This document shows, piece by piece, positions 23,577 to 33,679 of a DNA stretch of 64,000 nucleotides. This DNA comes from Nemophila menziesii (taxonomy: Eukaryota; Streptophyta; Magnoliopsida; Boraginales; Hydrophyllaceae). The stretch's first letter is position 1; every line of letters starts with the position of its first letter. The notes beneath the pieces are model-generated. The model had not been told where the DNA came from. It saw nothing but the letters and a program-made list of their open reading frames with translations, and searched no databases. The position numbers and the translations under genes were made by a program. The stretch lies in assembly GCA_029959085.1 (NCBI GenBank), contig JARWIR010000024.1:19332296-19396295 (forward strand), read 5' to 3'.

Positions 23577-25407
23577 ATGAATACTTTAATTATCACTTTC
23601 ATGTACATTTTTTCCATATTGTCAATTTCGAATGCATTTCGACCACAAGGTGATATTGTTTATATTATTTACATGGGAGCTACTTCACAAAGTGGTGGAC
23701 CAAGAAATGACCACCTTCACCTTCTATCTTCTTTAAGTAAGAAGAATGTTGTGGTGCAGACCTACAACAAAGGGTTCTTGGGATTCGCAGCTCGTTTATC
23801 CGAGGAGGAGGCCATCTCAATTACAAACAAACCTGGAGTTGTATCTGTTTTTCCTGATCAAATTTCGCTACTTCACACAACACATTCATGGGATTTCTTG
23901 AAGCATCAAACCAATAATGACAATGAATCACATCCAATCTTAGGGTCTAACTCGTTGTTAAATGAACATGGAGAAGATACTATAGTTGGAATCATAGATA
24001 CAGGTACATATTGAATGATTTTAAGTTACACAGTTATATATGTTATATATATATTTTTTTAATAAAAACAAAAAGAACTTAAACTTGAGATTAAGGTGGT
24101 GACATAATCTTGAAACAAAATGTTCTTTTTAAAATATCCTGAAGTCATTGGTGGAATTCTGTATTAAGGAATTTGGCCGGAATTAGAGAGTTTCAACGAT
24201 AAGGACATAGGTGAAATTCCTGCTAGGTGGAAAGGAAAATGCATGGAGGGGGTAAATTTTACTACTTCCAACTGTAACAGGTAATCAATCCTCTGAAAAT
24301 AATTTTTCTCATTTCTAGTTTGCCTCTAATATTTACTAGAATTCCCAACTTATAACAGGAAATTGATTGGAGCAAGATTCTATGGTGACGCGGATTCCCC
24401 TAGGGACTACGATGGACATGGTACACATGTTGCATCAACATTAGCTGGACGCCCAGTATCAGGTGCATCATTTCTTGGTGGTTTAGCTGCGGGGACTGCA
24501 AAGGGTGGGTCTCCGGGGTCGAGAATTGCTATATACAAAACGTGTGCTAGGGACGAATGTAGTGGATCAAATATCTTAAAAGCATTTGATGACGCAATAG
24601 GAGATGGGGTTGATGTGATATCAGTTTCATCGGGTTTAGAAGAAGAGAGTTCATTCAGCAACGATCCTTATGCAATTGGTTCGTTTCATGCCATTGAAAA
24701 AGGGATCACTGTGGTATGCGCTACAGGAAATTCTGGCCCGAAGGCTAAAACCGCTAGGAATATTGCTCCTTGGATTATTACAGTTGGTGCGTCCACTACT
24801 GATCGTTATTTTGAAGCTGATGTCCTATTAGGAAATAATAAGACTATTAAGGTAATCAATACATCTTCACCTACATTATCATTGCTTTAACACTTACTGC
24901 CATTAATGTGCTTGTTCTAATCTTAGGGTGGAGGAATTCATCAGGGAAATATTCAGAAATCTGCAGTGTACCCTTTGGTACATCCAAGGTACATTTGTAA
25001 ATCTTTACTATCAAATTAATTATTACCGAATTAATTGATTTTGGATTGTTTCAGCAACTGCGAGTCAACCGATCCAAAAAAAGTGAAGGGAAAGATTCTT
25101 GTTTGTGAAATTGATGTTCGCAGGTTAGCAAGCCATGAGATTGGAGTCATACGTATTGATGATAATCCAGGAGTTATGCAAGAAACATATGCTAAACCCT
25201 TTCCGATGGCTGTAGTCACTTCAAAGGATGGAGCAGAGATCCTCATGTATATGAACTCTAGCAGTAACCCCACGGCTACAATTTTGCCAACTATAACGGT
25301 AATAAACCACAAGCCTGCTCCTGTTGTCGTCCACATTTCATCACGGGGCCCTTCATATATTACTAAAAACATTCTAAAGGTGAAGTGTCATGCATATCCT
25401 TTATATT

Positions 25408-25465
<58 letters not shown>

Positions 25466-26319
25466 TTGACAAAAGCATTTTGGATTCAATGATTTTGCAG
25501 CCTGATATTGTAGCACCTGGAGTAGGCATCCTCGCGGCAGTTCCTCCGATTCCAGAATTTGAAGGACCCTTCTATATGGTATCGGGAACTTCCATGTCAT
25601 GTACTCATGTATCAGGAATTGTTGCAACTCTCAAGTCTCAGAAACCCATGTGGAGCCCATCGGCTATTAGATCTGCAATTATGACAACAGGCTAGAACTC
25701 TTTTTTAAGTTTATTTAGTTATTAAGAAACTTTCTTATATAAAGTCCTTTCCTCATCTGCAGCAATTACAAGAGACAACTGTAATGCTCCAATAACAACA
25801 GATTCTGGATCAATAGCGACTCCGTATGACATTGGAGCAGGAGAAGTAAGCACAATAGGACCGTTCCATCCTGGTCTTGTTTACGAGACAGAGGTTGTCG
25901 ATTACTTGCAATTCCTCTGCAGTATTGGTTATCACATATCTACGATTAAACTCATCGCATCAGCAATTCCAGATACATTTTCTTGCTTTGAAACCGCAAG
26001 TGAAGATTCTATTTCGGACATGAATTATCCTTCAATAGCCATTTCCAATCTTCAAGCGTCTAAGAGCAAGAAAGTGAAGAGAACTGTCACAAACGTTGGT
26101 GAAAATACTTCACCTTATATCGTGATGATAGACAAACCCATCGGACTACAAGTCGAGGTTACGCCAAATAAATTGCACTTCACTGAAAAGAACCAGAAGC
26201 TCAGCTATGAAGTGACTTTCACGACATCTATTTCACCTAAAGAAGACATGTTTGGCTCAATCACATGGACAAATGACAAGTACAAAGTCCGAAGTCCATT
26301 CGTTGTAAACAGTAACTAA
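23577..26319 (+). CDS. Secreted subtilisin-like serine protease (subtilase), 7 exons
   Basis: A plant S8 subtilase related in pattern to the SBT5 / CO2-response-secreted-protease type. It should be exported and cleave peptides or wall proteins in the apoplast. Exons: 23577-24003, 24169-24280, 24359-24851, 24927-24988, 25055-25379, 25501-25690 and 25763-26319. They sum to 2166 nt, giving 721 residues, and the frame stays open throughout. Domains: signal peptide (1-20), I9 prodomain (about 28-110), catalytic domain with Asp141 (IIDTG), His200 (DGHGTH), oxyanion Asn304 (ATGNSGP) and Ser504 (GTSMSC), a PA insert, and an Fn3-like C-terminus (VKRTVTNVG). Intron 6 uses a GC donor ('acaacag|gctaga'), and intron 5 carries an (AT)n tract. 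Exon 4 ([10 protein letters not shown]) looks short for the family. Exon borders come from GT-AG reading and family pattern. The gene appears intact; its substrate is unknown. Confidence 0.88.
25410..25462. repeat. (TA)n microsatellite in subtilase intron 5
   Basis: About 53 bases of uninterrupted TA dinucleotide within the intron between exons 5 and 6. It is likely variable in length between individuals and could affect splicing, but this is not shown. Confidence 0.95.
25691..25762 (+). other. GC-AG intron of the subtilase gene
   Basis: The coding frame requires ATG-ACA-ACA-G joined to CA-ATT-ACA (MTTAIT, the normal subtilase sequence after the Ser motif). This puts the donor at 'gctagaac' instead of GT, with a normal 'ctgcag' acceptor. 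Without removal the frame stops at once (TTG-stop). GC-AG introns are a minor but real class in plants. Confidence 0.75.
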
Positions 26320-26329
26320 TAAATTGATC

Positions 26330-26985
26330 ATGAACTACTACTGTAATATATTGTTGTTCTTATAAATGATAAAGAATCCTTTATTTCCTTGCCTTTGAGT
26401 TCCAAGTCTTGTGTTTGTGTGTATTGTTTTTCAAGTCTTGTGTTTGAGTTCCAAGAAATGTGAAAAACTTTACAAACATGGTCACTGCAATTCCTAATGG
26501 GAGTAGAATAAGTACAAGTTTAATTCTGAACAACCTTATATTAGTTTAATTTTTAACAACCTTATATGTCTAAACTTATAGATGCCTGGTTTCCTTTCTC
26601 TTGTAAATATCGGTTGCTGTCCTGAGATGATTTTTTTGTACTTTTTCTTAGTATTTTATGTTAAGAGTGTGAGTAATAAGTATATGAATTGCAACCCAGA
26701 GAACTGGGCTCTTAATACTCTTAAGTCAGAACTCAAAGAGAAATGTCAACAGCTTATGGATGCAATTACCACACCGCTACAAATATAATTGAAAGGCGGT
26801 CAGTGTACGAGATTTGATGGGATCAGGCTTTTCATTGATGTTAATTAAATCGGTTGTGTGTTAACTTGTTATACTACTGTTGTTATATTCTCTGCTGTTT
26901 ATTCGGCTGATCAGACACTTTATAGTCCAGCGCAATCTCTTTACATGTGGTCTTGATAGTTTCTAAATGAGTAATTATATATATT
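26330..26985. other. Subtilase 3' flank with an unassigned short frame
   Basis: This probably includes the 3' UTR of the protease gene. A 68-codon frame at 26582-26788 ends in LKSELKEKCQQLMDAITTPL, which looks more protein-like than random, but no family is recognised and it lacks upstream context. It may be a gene scrap. Confidence 0.3.
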
Positions 26986-27019
26986 ATCTAAAATCATACC
27001 ACTCAAATACCAAATAGAT

Positions 27020-27230
27020 TGTTAACTATAGTCTAGCTATTGGGTTACTTAACTCACTTAGTTTAAATAGTTGTTACACTAAAGACAAAATAGATTGTTA
27101 GAGAGAATATAGTACGGTTGAGGTGTATTGAGTATTGCTGTAAACACCTCACCACAATTCTCTATATATTGTACTATTTTATAACAATCAATATACAATT
27201 ATTTCATATCATTTACTCAAAATCATAACA
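27020..27230 (+). repeat. 5' LTR of the complete copia element
   Basis: 211 bp, TG...CA, containing 'tctatatattgtac' as a possible TATA region (about 27161). It keeps the 17-base block at about 27177-27193 that is missing from the 3' copy. Confidence 0.9.
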
Positions 27231-27250
27231 TGGCATCAGAGCCAATGAGA
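27231..27250 (+). other. Primer-binding site of the complete copia element
   Basis: 'tggcatcagagccaatgaga' directly abuts the 5' LTR and matches the TGGTATCAGAGC initiator-methionine tRNA type with one change (C for T). Confidence 0.85.
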
Positions 27251-27341
27251 AGCTTTTTTACAGCACAAAATTTTCGCCATTAATGGCGTTTTCTTAAGCT
27301 TTTTGCTTCTCGCTTAAATTCGATCCTCTTCCGCTCTTCAT

Positions 27342-30300
27342 ATGGCGTCTTCTTCGTCATCACCTTCTTCTTCTCCTCATATTACTTCTAGTGCTTCGAT
27401 TCCTGCTGGTTTACTTCTACTTCGTCAAAATTGGAGTAGCTTAGTGCAGGTCAAGCTCGATTCATCTAACTATGTGTTATGGAGGTCTCAGATTGAAGCT
27501 GTCCTCGATGCTCATGGTTACTTGGGTCATTTAAATGGTTCTGTTACACAACCATTGTCGTCTGATCCACTATATGCGACATGGCTAATTGAGGACCAAC
27601 AGCTTAAGGTCTCTCTATTATCATCGATGGTTCCATCGATTTTGTCTCAGGTGGTTCGTTTATCTCGAGCTGGTGATGTTTGGAGCAAGTTAGAGGAGAC
27701 ATTCATCACTCAGTGCAGAAATCATGTTCATCAACTCAAAATGAAGCTCTGCAACATAAAAAAAGGTGAGCTCAAAATGAGTGATTATTTAGCTGCTATT
27801 CAGTCGATTTGTGATGGGCTTGAAACAGCTTCTGAAGCTCTTCCTTTGGAAGATATTATAATGTATACCCTTAAAGGTTTACCTAATGAGTACAATCAAT
27901 TCAAATCTAGCATTCGAATAACAAATGCTCAGTCTACTCCTATCAGTTTTCACTCTTTAAGTAGCTTGCTTGTGTCTGAGGAGCTTCATATGCATATGAC
28001 TGAACATTCTGAATCAAATGTTCAAACTCACACTGCTCTTTACTCTAATTCATCTCCTCCATCTAATCGAGGTCGTGGTTCAAATCAAAGAGGTCGAGGC
28101 CGTGGTTTCTTTGGTAGGGGTCGTGGTGCAAATTCTTATACACCTTCAAACTTGGGTGTTCAATCCTCTGTTTCTCAGAATGGTGTACACTCTTCTTTAC
28201 CTACTTGTCAAATTTGCTCTAAAATTGGGCATAATGCTTTGGATTGCTGGTATCGTACTGATTTTGTTACCTTTCCATCACCACGAGCTAATCGTATTGC
28301 TTTGGCTGCTCAAACTAATCCACAATCTTCATCACAGCCCTCACATAATTCACAATCATTACCTTCATCTTCTTATGATGCTGAACAATGGTTTTTGGAC
28401 TCAGGTGCAAATAGTCATATAACAAATGATCTTCATCTTCTTCAAAGTTCATCTCCATATCAAGGAGGTAATAATGTTTCAGTTGGTAATGGTGCTGCAC
28501 TTGCAATTGCCAATACAGGTCATAGTAAGCTTCTTACACCTTCTGCTGTTTTTCATCTTAAATATGTTCTTCATGTTCCCCAAATTTCCTCTAACCTTTT
28601 ATCCATTTCTCGTTTTACACTTGACAACAATTGTTCTATAATTTTTAATGCCTCCTCTGTGTCTATAGTTGATAATCATTCACATAAACTTCTATTTCAG
28701 GGCCCTTGTAGAGGTGGTCTGTATCCTATATCTTTTTCTGGTGCTGGTTCAGTGTCTTCTTCTCCAAGTCTTCTTTGTTTGTCTTCCAAGTCTCAAGCCT
28801 CTTCAGCTATGATTTGGCATTTTCGGTTGGGTCATCCTTCAGCAAATTCCTCTTCTATTTTAGCACCTTTGTTAGAAACTAAACTCAGTTATCATGGTGT
28901 TGATTGTGTAGATTGTTCAGTGTCTAAAGCTCATAAGTTATCCTTTAATTCCTCTGTAACTAAGAGCTTAACACCCTTTACTCTTATTCATTCAGATGTA
29001 TGGGGACCTTCTCCTATTAACTCTTGTTCATCCTTTAAATACTATGTAATTTTTATTGATGATTTTAGCAAATTCTCTTGGGTTTATCCTTTGCAGTTCA
29101 AATCAGATGTTCTTTCTGTATTTCAAACCTTTTTTAAAATGGTTCAAACCCAATTCAATAAGTCTATTCAAATTTTGCGCACAGATAATGGAGGTGAATA
29201 TTTAAACAAAGCCTTCTCTTTATTTCTTCAATCACATGGTGTAATCCACCAAACTAGCTGCCCTCACACTCCTGAGCAAAATGGAGTGTCTGAGAGGAAG
29301 CACAGGCACTTAATTGAAACTGCTAGAACTCTTCTTAATCATAGTTCTATGCCTCTAAAATATTGGCTTGAAGCCTTAGCTTCTTCTATCTACCTTATTA
29401 ATCTTTTACCATCTTCAAACTTATCCAATCTCAGCCCTTATGAGTTATTGTATAAAGTCAGTCCTTCTTATAACCACCTTAAAGTTTTTGGTTGTCAATG
29501 TTTTCCTTGGCTTAAACCTTATGTAGCTCATAAATTAGCTCCTAAATCTATATCATGTGTCTTCTTGGGATATTGTAACTTCTCAAAAGGTTACAAATGC
29601 CTTGACTTAAAGTCTCAGAAAATATATATATCAAGACATGTATCTTTTAATGAACATGTTTTTCCTTTTGCTATTACTTCTCAATCATCAATATCACCTT
29701 CTCCTCCAAATGAGTCTTCACCATTTGTTGATTTATTCAACTTCAATATTAATCCACAGTCTTTATCCCATCCATTTGATCCAATTCTCCCATCATCTCA
29801 AACTACAGTTGAGTCATCATCTACTTCACATTCAAATTCATCTACACCATCTCCATCTTCATCTTCTCAACATATACAACCTCCACCTATACGCCATCCT
29901 ACGATTACTCGTAAACAAACAGGATCTCTAAAACCATCCTATAAATGTCAACACACCCTTGAATCTTCTTCTCTTCCTGTTGAACCTAATACCGATAAAG
30001 AAGCTTCTATGTTATCTTGTTGGCAATCTACTATGCAGGTTGAATATAATGCTTTACTTGATCAACAAACATGGACTTTAGTTCCACCACCACTTGGGAG
30101 ATCACCTATTTCATGTAAATGGGTTTATAAGGTAAAACGTAAGGCTGATGGATCAATTGCAAGGTATAAAGCACGCCTTGTTGCACGAGGTTTTCTACAA
30201 GAATATGGACTCGATTATACTGAAACATTTAGTCCGGTAGTTAAGCATCAAACTGTTAGGGTAATTCTTTCTCTAGCAGCCTCTTATAATTGGAATATTA

Positions 30301-31514
30301 AACAATTGGATGTTTCAAATGCCTTTTTACATGGCAAGATTGATGAAGAGGTTTATATGATTCAGCCTCCTGGATTTATCAATGCTCAACATCCTAATTA
30401 TGTATGCAAACTAAATCGCTCCTTATACGGTTTAAAACAAGCCCCAAGGGCTTGGTATCAATTGCTTGCTAATTTTTTAACTACTCATGGTTTTCAATCA
30501 AGTTCTGCAGATTCTTCCATGTTTGTTAAAGGTTCAAGTTCTTCTTTAACTATTATTCTTGTCTATGTGGATGATATACTAGTTACTGGAGCAGATAATA
30601 CTACTATATCTACTATTATTGCAGCTTTAAAAACACGTTTTATGATGAAAGATCTTGGTAATCTTTCTTATTTTTTAGGTCTTGAAATTACAAGATCACA
30701 TAACTCTATCTGTGTAAGTCAACACTCTTATGCTCAAACTATTCTTCAAAAGGCTGGTTTAAGTGATTGTAAGAATAGTTCAACTCCTACACCAAGTAAA
30801 TATACGGTTAAAACAGAGCATGATCTACTTCCTTATGAAAATCCTACTCATTTTCGAAGTATCACAGGAGCTCTGCAATATTTAACTATTACTAGACCTG
30901 ATATTACTTATGCAGTTAATCAAGTGTGTCAAACTATGCACAATCCTACAAACTTCGATTATGCAGCTTTGAAGAAACTTTTACGTTATGTTAAAGGTAC
31001 TATACACTATAGTCTTTCTTTCAATGCTTCTTCATCTACACTTCGTGCTTACTCTGACTCTGATTGGGCGAGTAATATATCTACTAGACGTTCTACGACT
31101 GGTTATTGTATATTTCTGGGTGATAATTTAATCTCTTGGGGTTCTAAGCGACAAACCACTGTATCTCGATCATCAACTGAAGCTGAATATCGAGCATTAG
31201 CCTACGTTTCTGCAGAAATTAAGTGGTTAACATATATGCTCACGAGCTTGAAGATTAATATTGTAACTCCCACTATTTCGTGTGATAATATGTCAGTTAT
31301 AGCTTTAGCTTCAAATCCAGTCTTTCATTCACGAACGCGACACATTGATATTGATTTTCACTTTGTTCGTGAACAAGTACAAAGTAAACTTCTTCATCTA
31401 CTCTTTGTGCCTACTCACTCTCAGTTAGCCGATGTTTTTACTAAGGGTCTTTCTCCTTCTCTATTTTCCTCACTTGTTAGCAAGCTTCCCCTTCTTCAAC
31501 GAGGCTCAGCTTGA
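27342..31514 (+). CDS. Copia gag-pol polyprotein (1390 aa, intact)
   Basis: One frame encodes all retrotransposition functions. Order: gag (1 to about 285, with SNYVLWRSQIEAVL near the N-terminus and an Arg/Gly-rich stretch at about 243-262); CCHC knuckle CQICSKIGHNALDC (about 288-301); aspartic protease WFLDSGANSHIT (about Asp352); pre-integrase IWHFRLGHP (about 490); integrase with Asp552, Asp615 and Glu651 (D-x35-E spacing exact); RT with YVDD (1075-1078); RNase H with Asp1239 (AYSDSDWA) and Glu1282 (TEAEYRAL); and the usual end (SRTRHIDIDFHFVREQV, ADVFTKGL). The stop lies in the start of the polypurine tract. All key residues seen are present, so the protein could be active. Shadow frames at 28018-28641 and 29638-29931 are not genes. 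Confidence 0.95.
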   Translation: MASSSSSPSSSPHITSSASIPAGLLLLRQNWSSLVQVKLDSSNYVLWRSQIEAVLDAHGYLGHLNGSVTQPLSSDPLYATWLIEDQQLKVSLLSSMVPSILSQVVRLSRAGDVWSKLEETFITQCRNHVHQLKMKLCNIKKGELKMSDYLAAIQSICDGLETASEALPLEDIIMYTLKGLPNEYNQFKSSIRITNAQSTPISFHSLSSLLVSEELHMHMTEHSESNVQTHTALYSNSSPPSNRGRGSNQRGRGRGFFGRGRGANSYTPSNLGVQSSVSQNGVHSSLPTCQICSKIGHNALDCWYRTDFVTFPSPRANRIALAAQTNPQSSSQPSHNSQSLPSSSYDAEQWFLDSGANSHITNDLHLLQSSSPYQGGNNVSVGNGAALAIANTGHSKLLTPSAVFHLKYVLHVPQISSNLLSISRFTLDNNCSIIFNASSVSIVDNHSHKLLFQGPCRGGLYPISFSGAGSVSSSPSLLCLSSKSQASSAMIWHFRLGHPSANSSSILAPLLETKLSYHGVDCVDCSVSKAHKLSFNSSVTKSLTPFTLIHSDVWGPSPINSCSSFKYYVIFIDDFSKFSWVYPLQFKSDVLSVFQTFFKMVQTQFNKSIQILRTDNGGEYLNKAFSLFLQSHGVIHQTSCPHTPEQNGVSERKHRHLIETARTLLNHSSMPLKYWLEALASSIYLINLLPSSNLSNLSPYELLYKVSPSYNHLKVFGCQCFPWLKPYVAHKLAPKSISCVFLGYCNFSKGYKCLDLKSQKIYISRHVSFNEHVFPFAITSQSSISPSPPNESSPFVDLFNFNINPQSLSHPFDPILPSSQTTVESSSTSHSNSSTPSPSSSSQHIQPPPIRHPTITRKQTGSLKPSYKCQHTLESSSLPVEPNTDKEASMLSCWQSTMQVEYNALLDQQTWTLVPPPLGRSPISCKWVYKVKRKADGSIARYKARLVARGFLQEYGLDYTETFSPVVKHQTVRVILSLAASYNWNIKQLDVSNAFLHGKIDEEVYMIQPPGFINAQHPNYVCKLNRSLYGLKQAPRAWYQLLANFLTTHGFQSSSADSSMFVKGSSSSLTIILVYVDDILVTGADNTTISTIIAALKTRFMMKDLGNLSYFLGLEITRSHNSICVSQHSYAQTILQKAGLSDCKNSSTPTPSKYTVKTEHDLLPYENPTHFRSITGALQYLTITRPDITYAVNQVCQTMHNPTNFDYAALKKLLRYVKGTIHYSLSFNASSSTLRAYSDSDWASNISTRRSTTGYCIFLGDNLISWGSKRQTTVSRSSTEAEYRALAYVSAEIKWLTYMLTSLKINIVTPTISCDNMSVIALASNPVFHSRTRHIDIDFHFVREQVQSKLLHLLFVPTHSQLADVFTKGLSPSLFSSLVSKLPLLQRGSA

Positions 31515-31521
31515 GGGGGGA

Positions 31522-31715
31522 TGTTAACTATAGTCTAGCTATTGGGTTACTTAACTCACTTAGTTTAAATAGTTGTTACACTAAAGACAAAATAGATTGT
31601 TAGAGAGAATATAGTACGGTTGAGGTGTATTGAGTATTGCTGTAAACACCTCACCACAATTCTCTATATATTGTACTATACAATTATTTCATATCATTTA
31701 CTCAAAATCATAACA
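31522..31715 (+). repeat. 3' LTR of the complete copia element
   Basis: 194 bp, starting just after 'ggggggga'. Identical to the 5' LTR by eye except for the 17-base deletion ('tttataacaatcaatat' absent between 'tgtactat' and 'acaatt'). Confidence 0.9.
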
Positions 31716-31886
31716 GTAACGTGAAATGAATTGGTTGGTTACAAATCTTTAATTAGATCAAGAAAATAAATAGATTAAAAATTTGTAACCAACCAATTTA
31801 CGCCATGTCATTGGGTGGTATTTGGGTGGTATATATGATTTTCGATGCATTATGTGCTTAGCTGAAGAATGTTTTCCTATTATTTG

Positions 31887-32395
31887 ATAATTTCTTGTTT
31901 TTAGCCGTGTTTGGAGATTTGTTACTTTTAGAGCATTTTAGTTATAATTTGTGTCAATGTGAATCTCTTGTCAAAAAATGGGTAAGAAGTCAAGGAAAAA
32001 AGATCAAAGCCAAAAGCAAGAGTTGAAGGACCAAAGAAACCGTTTTCAGAAAGTACAAGAGTTGTCGGCCAGATTTAGAAAGTGAATTGTTTTTTATTCC
32101 ACGTAAGATTTACAAGGAATTTGGAAGAGCCCTTTTACATCCAAATAGGAATATGATTTAGGAATGTGTGGCCGCTGATAGTTCGTGATTTAGAGATGTA
32201 ACGAAGAGACTGTTAGAGTTACAGCTGATGAGGGTCAAACCAGTTCATTTTTTAAGGAAACCTGGCTAGGTTGGATTAGGTCACTTAAACCTATCCCATA
32301 ACCCATATTTCATCCCAGCACCTCTTTCTATATATATATAGGTTCTTGACATTAAAAACATGTCTTTGCCTTTTATTTTGTTCAGTAAATCACCT

Positions 32396-32482
<87 letters not shown>

Positions 32483-33396
32483 GTACTTGAGGAGGAAGCC
32501 ATAAAAGTTGGAGCGACAATACCACTTATCCATCCTTCCACCGCTACCATTAGGGTAAACTGTATTAGATACATAGCTTAACTAATTTTATAATAATTTT
32601 ACTCTTTAGTTTTATTTCGTTTATTATGAACTAATTTTATCATAGCTTGGGTTTGCAATATGTATAACCCTTGAACTCTATTTTTTAAATTCTATCTTAT
32701 TCGGAATTGAATTTCATTGAGTTGAGAACTTATATTTTATATAACCGTACTATGTGTTTTCTGTTTATTCTAGCCCTAGCTCTGGCCAATTTTAGAACTT
32801 CCCTTAGTAATTAGGACGGTCACCCTGGCGGGGGTTCAATTGCTTAAAATGACATATAATTGTCTAGTCTGTGGTAGTGATATTGGAGGGCTTGCCTAAC
32901 TAGATAGTCATTAGGGTTACCACCAATCATTGTGAAAGGTCCCCTAACCCAAGTCCCTTGGTAGTGTTGAGGTTGCCTTCTAAGCTTCCCTGACGAGAGT
33001 TAGAGGGATCATGGAATACCAGCTACTTATATATGCTCAATTCACCCTTACAATTAGAATAACGGTTTAGTAAGATGGGTGAATACTAGCTTACATAGGC
33101 AATATCACATCTCCATTTTTCTTAGTTATATTTAATTTACATTCTTAGTTTACTATTATGTGCATTTAATTATTATTCAAAAAAGCAATCAAACATTCAT
33201 TTTCATTCTGTTTTTAGTTTAAGAAAATAATCCCATCTGCGCTTCTATCTGAACACGAGCTTGAGCTAACAGACTAAATCCCTGAGAACAAACTTTTACT
33301 TATTTAACTATTACTTGCAAACAATCTGTGCACTTGCAGAGAGTTTCTTGTGGTTCCCTGAGGTGTGTATTCTTTTATTATACTTTAATTATCACA
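31887..33396 (+). repeat. Gypsy solo LTR (LTR copy D)
   Basis: About 1.5 kb, matching the minus strand of the LTR of gypsy element 1 in order: 'tttggagat.tgtta' and 'tttttagagcatttt' near the start, 'gcttgcctaactagatagtc' (about 32890) in the middle, and 'ttaattatcaca' at the end. No primer site or coding region follows, so it is a solo LTR. It carries the (GA)n tract at 32395-32480. The left edge is approximate. Confidence 0.6.
32395..32480. repeat. (GA)n microsatellite
   Basis: About 86 bases of GA dinucleotide with one GG interruption at about 32421, inside gypsy LTR copy D. The frames through it on both strands (ERERER / LSLSLS) are artefacts. Confidence 0.95.
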
Positions 33397-33679
33397 CATT
33401 GGGACCCACCAATAACGTACATCTTTAGATACTTCTATATTATCACTTCCCATTCCCCTTTGTTCTATCTTACTAATTTGTTCCATCTCTGCTTAAACAA
33501 ATGGTTCCCATAATGATTATTCATATAGTAGGATGTATGCTATATTTTTACTAGGATACAAATTCATTTACCCAAAAACATTCAAGACTCTCATCTTACA
33601 TACTCAATATTTATGTTAGGTTCATATTTTTGAATGATACTTTCATCTTACCTTTCTGACAATCGATTTGAGCATTCAA

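Larger units (their letters stand above)
27020..31715 (+). mobile_element. Complete, young Ty1/copia retrotransposon
   Basis: 5' LTR 27020-27230 (211 bp) and 3' LTR 31522-31715 (194 bp) are identical by eye except for a 17-base block missing from the 3' LTR after 'tgtactat'. Both start TGTTAAC and end CATAACA. A primer site 'tggcatcagagcc' (27231) follows the 5' LTR, and a polypurine tract 'gaggggggatg' precedes the 3' LTR. One uninterrupted gag-pol frame fills the interior. The flanks 'tagat' and 'gtaac' do not form a target duplication. Short LTRs and the gag style suggest an Ale/Retrofit-like lineage; this is provisional. Confidence 0.9.
26987..31845. mobile_element. Small inverted-repeat (MITE-like) element split by a copia insertion
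   Basis: The sequence left of the copia element ('aaaatcataccactcaaata', about 26990-27009) is the inverted counterpart of 31819-31845 ('atttgggtggtatatatgat' plus 'ttt'). Inside, 'ttggttggttacaaat' (31731-31746) pairs with 'atttgtaaccaaccaa' (31780-31795). Removing the copia element leaves a foldback of about 160 bases. Its target duplication is unclear. Confidence 0.55.

Noticed and set aside
24004..24168. Subtilase pseudogene because the frame stops after IIDTG
   Set aside because: The stop is in intron 1; exon 2 ([12 protein letters not shown]) restores the frame, and all exons total exactly 722 codons including stop.
25388..25627. Minus-strand frame through the protease intron
   Set aside because: Read-through of the (TA)n tract opposite a real exon.
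26582..26788. Small gene downstream of the protease
   Set aside because: 68 codons with one plausible helical stretch but no family, start context or conservation evidence.
28018..29931. Additional frames inside the copia gag-pol
   Set aside because: Leu/His/Ile-rich shadows of the 1390-codon frame.
32281..32581. Arg/Glu- and Ser/Leu-repeat proteins
   Set aside because: Translations of a (GA)n microsatellite.
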